Below are positions 58,201 through 64,000 of a stretch of DNA of 64,000 nucleotides, in pieces. The first letter of the stretch is position 1. Every line of letters begins with the position of its first letter. The notes under the pieces are model-generated. The model did not search any database. It was not told where the DNA came from and worked only from the letters and a program-made list of their open reading frames with translations. Source of the stretch: Spodoptera frugiperda (lineage: Eukaryota; Arthropoda; Insecta; Lepidoptera; Noctuidae); contig NC_064213.1 in the NCBI RefSeq assembly GCF_023101765.2, forward strand, positions 8,308,001 through 8,372,000, read 5' to 3'. The position numbers and the translations under genes were made by a program.

Positions 58201-60949
58201 TTATTTTTTACATTACAACTTGTGTGGTTTCATTAATAGTTGATGGGGTGATGCGCCTTTCTATGTAACACTCACTTGCCATGTGCCAGTTATTTATGAA
58301 TTATTAAATTCATAAAATAATTGCTACACACCAGGCTACGCGCTATTACAAAGATTTTGGAAAAAAAACTACAACACTGCCCAACCCTACTTTATTAATG
58401 TCAGTTATTTTTACTTAAGAAAGGTTGTAGCCCTAATTCAAAATCTAAGAAATATCAACTGAATCTTAAAATTGCTCATAAAAAACACTTAAACATGAAC
58501 TTAAAGCAAATGAATAAATGATATATGAACCTTATATACTGTACCCTATTTTATGTAGAGAGTAGAGTAGTGCCCAGGGAACCCAATAGTCCAGCAGTAG
58601 AGTATCTATTGCAGACTATTGATGAAGGGTATGAATATAATTTTAGGTTTGTGTAATTTAACAGGTGAGAAATAATACCACAATTTATTGAAACAACTAG
58701 ATTTTCTTTATTTCTCTTTTAAAAAGCATACATAAAAAATGTTCTGTGTTAGGCCTGGACTCCACCAAGGGGTGATGAAGATCAAAAAAGGATTTTAGCT
58801 GTGTTATAAAAAGAAATACCAGCAGGTTTTTTAATTACGCGATTCGCTAAAGTTAAAGACGAAATGTATAAATATCAGAGTTCTATTAATTATTCGAACT
58901 TCTCACCTCTTTGGTGGGGTCCGACCTTTACTTGTCCGTCACAACATTTTGTGAACATAGTAACATGAACTATTGCACCCTTAAGCAACTTAAATGCATG
59001 TCATAAATATGCGTAAAAGTTCAGCATTCACTTTTAAATAAAATAGAACTAATTTATTTACAACAGTAATTCTATACTGCATAGAAAGAAGCATTGATCA
59101 CCTTACCCAGCCATGAATTGCAACATAACAGTGAGACAATACTAGTTTAAGATAAAATACACTTTGTATGTTGTCCAATTAGAAACACAAACGCCGGTTT
59201 AACATAATTATCAATGACTAGTAAACACTACTCCTATAATTGTGCTGAAATCTTAACTAATTTTATAAATGCATATAAATGATTTGTCTAGAACCAATTT
59301 ACAATAATGGTTCCCCCAAGTTAACTGGATCATTACGATTCAAATAAAACTTATAACACCCTTCTATTTTTGCGAGGGATTATAAAATGATGACATTCAC
59401 ATAGAATTAAACTCGAATGAATAATGTACAGTCTTCTATGACAAATTCAGTTAAGAACTTGGTTTTGTCTTAGTTAATTTAAATAATAAACTACAGCTAG
59501 TGATAAGAACGGAATATAGAATAGAAACTATAGGTAATATAAGGATAAGTCATCTTCTATAACATACAGTTCTCGCCGAAATGTATGGCCAATTCGAAAA
59601 TAAAATTAGGTTTCTGTAAGACAAAAATATAAGTGTTAGTTCTATAGTTTCTGTATCTTGTTATCATGAGTTTTACGTTAGAAGAAGATGAAGTTATAAA
59701 GTACGGCAATAACTGTATGTGGTAAGATGTGCTATTGATAACAAAAAATATCTACACTAGAATAGAGTTTGAAGTCACTAGGAGCGCAATTATTAGTCGA
59801 ACGTAATTACTCAATATACTCTTTTCGACTATTATATCAAAGACAGTATGAATGATCCAATAAAATGCCATTGTATTTCAGAATTATACATTTATATTAC
59901 GTATACATAGGTATGTCTATAATTCTGAAATACAATGTATAATTCTGAGAGTACGTAATAATTTGATTGACTAATTCCTGATTCGTAAACCAGTTAAATC
60001 AGTCCAATATAACCATTGTCACCAATGGTCCATTGTCTCCAATAATTTTACTACCCTTATCTTCTATGTATGTACTGAAGAAATGGAAGCAAACTGCTGC
60101 CAAAAAGCTAGTCGGGGTCTAAGGTCGTACCCTAACTTACTTTTTAGCAACATATGGATGAAGGAGCCTTGGATATTTCATGCAAAAGTTCCAGCTTCCT
60201 CTATTTTTACGAAGGGAAATGTAACCGACACTTTGGTTAGAAAAAATTACTGTAAACATCATACAAGCATTTTTCCCGAATTACTATTTATGAACTAACA
60301 CAATTGTCTACACTGGATAAATGGATTACAAATATAACTACCTAGGTATTATCATCAGTACAAAATTTGTTATTATTATAATAATAAAGCGATCCTTCTC
60401 ATAAGCCCATTCTTACATATGGATTTTATGAAAAGTAAGTAAAAGTACTAAGATCTCTACACTATCAGTTTGTGATTAATGCATTCACTTGAGCATATGA
60501 AAAGGACCTGATTGACCTTCTAAGAATGAAAATCCTGTTCTAAAATTACCAGACATCACGTAAAATTACGTTTCACAAGATCATAATTCCCTCTTAAAAT
60601 ATTTTAAGTAACCTTATGTTTCATAAACATTAAACATACAATGTAATTGTAAATTTTATATTTTCGTAATCTAAACTAACTTTTTATATTCTTTTCCGTG
60701 TTAAATTCACAAAAACGTAAAATAGTTTTCACAATATGTCGATTCACTACCGCGTATAAGTTCCAAAGGCGTTGTAATCACTCAAATATTGTAATGTCTT
60801 ATTTTAGTTTTCTCATTAAAATCCTTTATAAACACAATTTACGGCACAAACATACTAAACATTCTTCGTTTACGTATGTGGAAGTACAGAAGTTATCACA
60901 AGTGGTCCTAACACCTATATCACAGGGAGGCGTGAAATAACAGGCAATG
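58201..60949. other. Noncoding region, perhaps a long 3' UTR of the exportin-6-like gene
   Basis: AT-rich without supported exons. AATAAA on the - strand occurs near 59053, 58684 and 58709, so the exportin-6-like transcript could end here with a 3' UTR of about 2 kb. Contains the hairpin at 59869-59937. Confidence 0.4.
59869..59937. repeat. 69-nt hairpin with perfect 20-bp stem
   Basis: CATTGTATTTCAGAATTATA at 59869-59888 is the exact reverse complement of 59918-59937; the loop is 29 nt. Confidence 0.9.
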
Positions 60950-63900
60950 CTAGGAAGACATACTGGTCGGCGCGAGCGAACTGTACGCGCGGTAACAGTT
61001 CACGTCGTTCATCAGACGCTGGATGTTTTGCGTGAACGTTGGCAAGTCCTGTAACGAAAATAATAGACTGTTAAATATTTGTACATACCATTTTAGTAGC
61101 GTACTACAGGAGAAACTTAGCCAAAGACGATTAATTGATGATGAAGTATAAGATCGTGTACCGTGTCGGGCGGGAAGTGCGCGAGATGCCGCTGGTGGTC
61201 GGGCGCGAGGCCGGGCAGCGAGGCGAGGAAGTGCGGCAGGAAGGCGGCGCGGAAGGCGGGGAAGTCGACGAGCGCCATGCTGTGCAGCGCGGCCGTGACC
61301 TCGTCCCGCGCCAGCGCGCGCCACCCGCCCTCCGCCAGCCCCAGCAGCAGCACCGACAGGAACTCGCCCAGGAACTCCGTGCGGAACATCACCTGCACAC
61401 AATTTTTTTTTTTTTTTTTAAAACGTTGCTCCACCTTAGGATTTTCTCCTGTATCGTGGGTGCGTTTACAAACATACAAGTTCACATACACATCACGCCC
61501 AGACCCGAAACAACAATTTATGGATCACACAAAGAGTTGCTCCGTGCGGGAATCGAACCCGCTACCCGTTGCGCGGCAGCCAGTTGCCCAGCCACCGCAC
61601 TAACCGTGCAGTCGGTCATTACTTCTAGGTCACCGAAATCATCCATAAAGGATTAAGTATTAATGGAACAGTCCTTAAAAGTAAATTAGCTTTCTTTCAG
61701 TAATCTCTGCTTCATCTAAGACCTGGTAATGAACTAGATAGTTAGGTAATATTATTTTATAGTGTCATTTATACTAATTAAAGTTGAACCGTCCTAATAA
61801 AGTTATCGATCTACTGATCCTATAATAATTACTGGATCTACTGATAGATAACTTCACTTAGGTGCTCGAATTTATTTAAGAACAAGTCGAGAAACCGTCA
61901 AATACATTCTCAAAGGTAAATAATTATGTAAATAAAAGTAAAGTCGCGCGATATTCCTCATGAATATGAGTAACTACTAGTCGAGTTTCTCATGAAACAG
62001 TTAGGTGAGTAAGCTGTTAACAAATAATTAAGGAAGAGCAGCACCTTATGTCTGGGCTTTTTTCGTAATTTCGAAAAAAATCTCGGTAGTAGCACGGAGT
62101 CTGGAATTGTCTCCAGGATATGGTAATAGGCTCACCCCCTATTACGTGGGACTTATAACACAAATGGTGAAAAGTGAGTGTACATTGTATAGCGGCATTA
62201 CGTGCCGTAATGTGCACTTCTCCCTGAAGTAGTGAGTAGTGAGCAGCACCTTATGGTAGAGCTTGCACTTGGAGTTGAGCGCGTCGAGCGTGTCGATGTT
62301 GAGCCTGAGCAGCTCGATGTCGGGCTGCAGCAGCGCGCGGCCCAGCGCGGCCAGCGCGGCGCGCAGCTCGTCCGTCCGCGCCGCGCTCTCCGCCTCCGTG
62401 CACTTCGCCGGGAAGAAGTAGCGCCAGCGGTGGATCAGGACGCTGGGGGAATAAAGTCAAAGTCAAAATCATTTATTGCAAATAGACCAGGAAGGCACTT
62501 TTGAATGTCAAAGCAAATATAATAATATTAATAACGTCTGTCTGTCGGTCAGTCCTCTAGTGAAGCTATTTGCTCGTTCCAAAGTGTAGATTCCTATGGA
62601 AAAGAACGAGCAAGAAACTCCATAGGTTACTCTTTTTCAATCAGATTTACAATACAATTCTTGGTTACATTGTTTCGATTACTTCAACTATGTAAGAACA
62701 ATGTAAAATTAATATACAGTCCAAGCGACAGAAAAAGAAAATAACCTAGAGGACAATAAAACATACAACATTATTTGGTAAACAATTTTTCTATACAATC
62801 ATATTTTTTTTACATAGATAAGATAGACTATCGTCTGTGTGGCGAAGGCAGTCTCTGATAAATCTTTTAAGCTGTGATCTGCAATAAGCCTGGCGTCAGA
62901 TAATGACAAACCCCTCTTAAGTAAAAGACACCCATAGTGATCTGATAGACTTGTCACGAGCTGTTTATGAAGTGCCTCTCATATGCCCGAATACTCAAAC
63001 GCTACTCAATTTTAAGACGCTCTCAAATGTTGTACTGTCACTATCAATTCTTTATAAAATGACAGAATTAGCACGATATTTAAGTACAACTTAAAATTGA
63101 GTAGCGTTTGAGTGTTCGGGCGATAGAGCCACTGATCTAAGTCATCAATATTTACTGGATTATTTTATAAGTTTACAGAATTATAACCCTTATCTCAATA
63201 ACATTAGAGCATAGTTTACCTAGCCAGCAGTCGGTAGGCAGCGCGAGCAAATCAACGGATGACGTCGACAAATATCCTGCATCGCACATATGAAGTTTAC
63301 ATGCAGTAATGTAAGACGGATAGAAAATCCCAACGAACAACAGTTGGGCAGTAAGCACACGCCAGGCTGATCACCTCGCCTGGTCGGAGGATCCTCCTTT
63401 TCTTAGGGAACTTTAATCTCTGTTCCCTAAACTACTATATCAGGATCCAGGGGAGCCAGTGGATGCAGGTGGCGGCTTGTCGTTCTACGTGGAGGACTAA
63501 GGGGGAGGCCTTTGTTCAGCAGTGAACGTCTCTCGGCTGATGATGATGATATCAGGAACAAGAGCTCATGAACTTGATGTTAAATAATCGGCGCGCTAAC
63601 CTGAGGCGTTACAGATACATAATAGGCCTTTAGTATGATAAACATTTTGTCTAAAATGATTTTAGTAAAAGATGATCTCTTCTCAAAGGACATTTCATAT
63701 CTTATATTGAATGAGCACGTACCTCTGAGCGACCTCGAGGAACACGTCGATGGCAGTGTACGCGAAGTTGCCGAGCTGCGGCAGTAGTGCAGTGAACAGC
63801 GCGAGGAAGAAGTCCGTGATCTCCGCCTCCGCCGCCGCGAACGTCGGCTCGCACAGCATGCGCAGCGCCGTCTCCGCCGAGCTCTGGATGCCTTCCGCTA

Positions 63901-64000
63901 TCATCTGTTAGTCAATTAAGACATCTTTGTATAATACTATAATAATTTATCACGTACATAGCCAGAATTGCCTGTCCAATGTCCTTCGTCGAGCACGTCG
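60950..64000 (-). CDS. XPO6: Exportin-6-like protein, C-terminal exons (partial)
   Basis: Five exons are visible: 63958-64000 (open at the window edge), 63723-63904, 62250-62442, 61162-61392 and 60950-61048, all in phase. They encode about the last 248 residues. Helical HEAT-type text includes PQLGNFAYTAIDVFLEVAQR, then LNIDTLDALNSKCKLYHKVM, and near the end DLPTFTQNIQRLMNDVNCYR. The last resembles the vertebrate exportin-6 C-terminus as I recall it. Exportin-6 carries actin-profilin out of the nucleus with RanGTP. Exons 62250-62442 and 61162-61392 are extremely GC-rich, unlike the AT-rich introns. The intron between them (61393-62249) has a SINE at each end. Family assignment is from memory of the C-terminus only. 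Confidence 0.75.
61403..61625 (-). repeat. tRNA-derived SINE abutting a splice acceptor
   Basis: On the - strand the tRNA-like head has a B-box GGGTTCGATTCCCGC (about 61545-61560) and the element ends in an A-run (T-run at 61403-61420 on +). The A-run stops about 10 nt before the acceptor AG of the exportin-6-like exon 61162-61392. Confidence 0.8.
62051..62240 (+). repeat. 5'-truncated SINE with 15-bp target-site duplication across a splice donor
   Basis: The body matches 40094-40260 (for example GTAGCACGGAGTCTGGAATT and TTACGTGGGACTTATAACAC). It is flanked by direct repeats GAGCAGCACCTTATG at 62036-62050 and 62241-62255. The right copy holds the CATAAG|GTGCTG exon-donor junction of the exportin-6-like exon 62250-62442. 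Confidence 0.9.
62555..62612 (+). repeat. Dispersed repeat, family C
   Basis: Related to 37062-37120; itself an inverted repeat with TTGCTCGTTC and GAACGAGCAA at its ends. Confidence 0.55.
62985..63121. mobile_element. 137-bp MITE-like inverted repeat
   Basis: 32-bp arms 62985-63016 and 63090-63121 are reverse complements with one mismatch (GCCCGAATACTCAAACGCTA at the left tip). No clear target duplication. It lies in an exportin-6-like intron. Confidence 0.8.
63365..63550 (+). repeat. RTE-like retrotransposon 3' end
   Basis: GGGGGAGGCCTTTGTTCAGC, CAGTGAACGTC and GATGATGATGAT, preceded by Gly/Arg/Trp-rich decayed coding text (GCRWRLVV). Confidence 0.6.

Overview
This window is nuclear DNA of an insect, almost certainly a moth or butterfly (Lepidoptera). 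Genes are split by short GT-AG introns, the coding sequence matches metazoan families, and the intergenic DNA is AT-rich. The dispersed repeats are of types I associate with Lepidoptera: tRNA-derived SINEs, retroposon tails ending in GATGATGATG, and the repeat carrying 'GGTGATTCGTCTGC'. A noctuoid moth is my guess, not shown. Gene models were built by hand, matching splice phases and recalled family sequences; no search was run.

Layout. 1-631: last two exons of an unidentified + strand gene. 2548-7319 (-): EFHC2-type axonemal protein with three DM10 domains. 7810-10782 (+): CCZ1. 11089-12765 (-): RFT1, single exon. 12785-13200 (-): LAMTOR4, whose stop lies only 19 nt from the RFT1 start. 15013-21133 (+): LAPTM4-type lysosomal membrane protein, with a possible second first exon at 17353. 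24471-27223 (+): CUEDC1. 27.2-41 kb: gene-poor, with a foldback element, a psq-type transposase remnant and dispersed repeats. 41036-42901 (+): orphan class C seven-TM receptor. 43648-45758 (-): SSR3 (TRAP-gamma). 46361-54352 (+): condensin subunit CAP-D2 in 21 exons. 54950-56511 (-): SAP plus SWIM zinc-finger gene, apparently frameshifted. 56861-58160 (+): NUDT9. 60950-64000 (-): 3' end of an exportin-6-like gene, running off the window.

The genes are mostly housekeeping and do not form one pathway. There is a loose endolysosomal cluster: CCZ1 (Rab7 activation), LAMTOR4 (mTORC1 scaffold) and LAPTM4. RFT1 and SSR3 both serve the ER. Three gene pairs are divergent with short shared promoters (EFHC/CCZ1, SSR3/CAP-D2, SAP-SWIM/NUDT9), and two pairs converge with touching or overlapping 3' ends (CCZ1/RFT1, receptor/SSR3).

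Three open reading frames that look complete are not the true gene ends. The EFHC, receptor and SSR3 C-termini each lie on further downstream exons that restore the family's normal end. The most interesting structures are a gapless antisense copy of an EFHC exon inside a CCZ1 intron, a perfect 210-bp inverted repeat in a LAPTM4 intron, an exportin-6 intron with a SINE against each splice site (one duplicating the donor), the 19-nt LAMTOR4-RFT1 spacing, and a foldback element that has captured a reverse-transcriptase fragment. I found no clearly new biological system.
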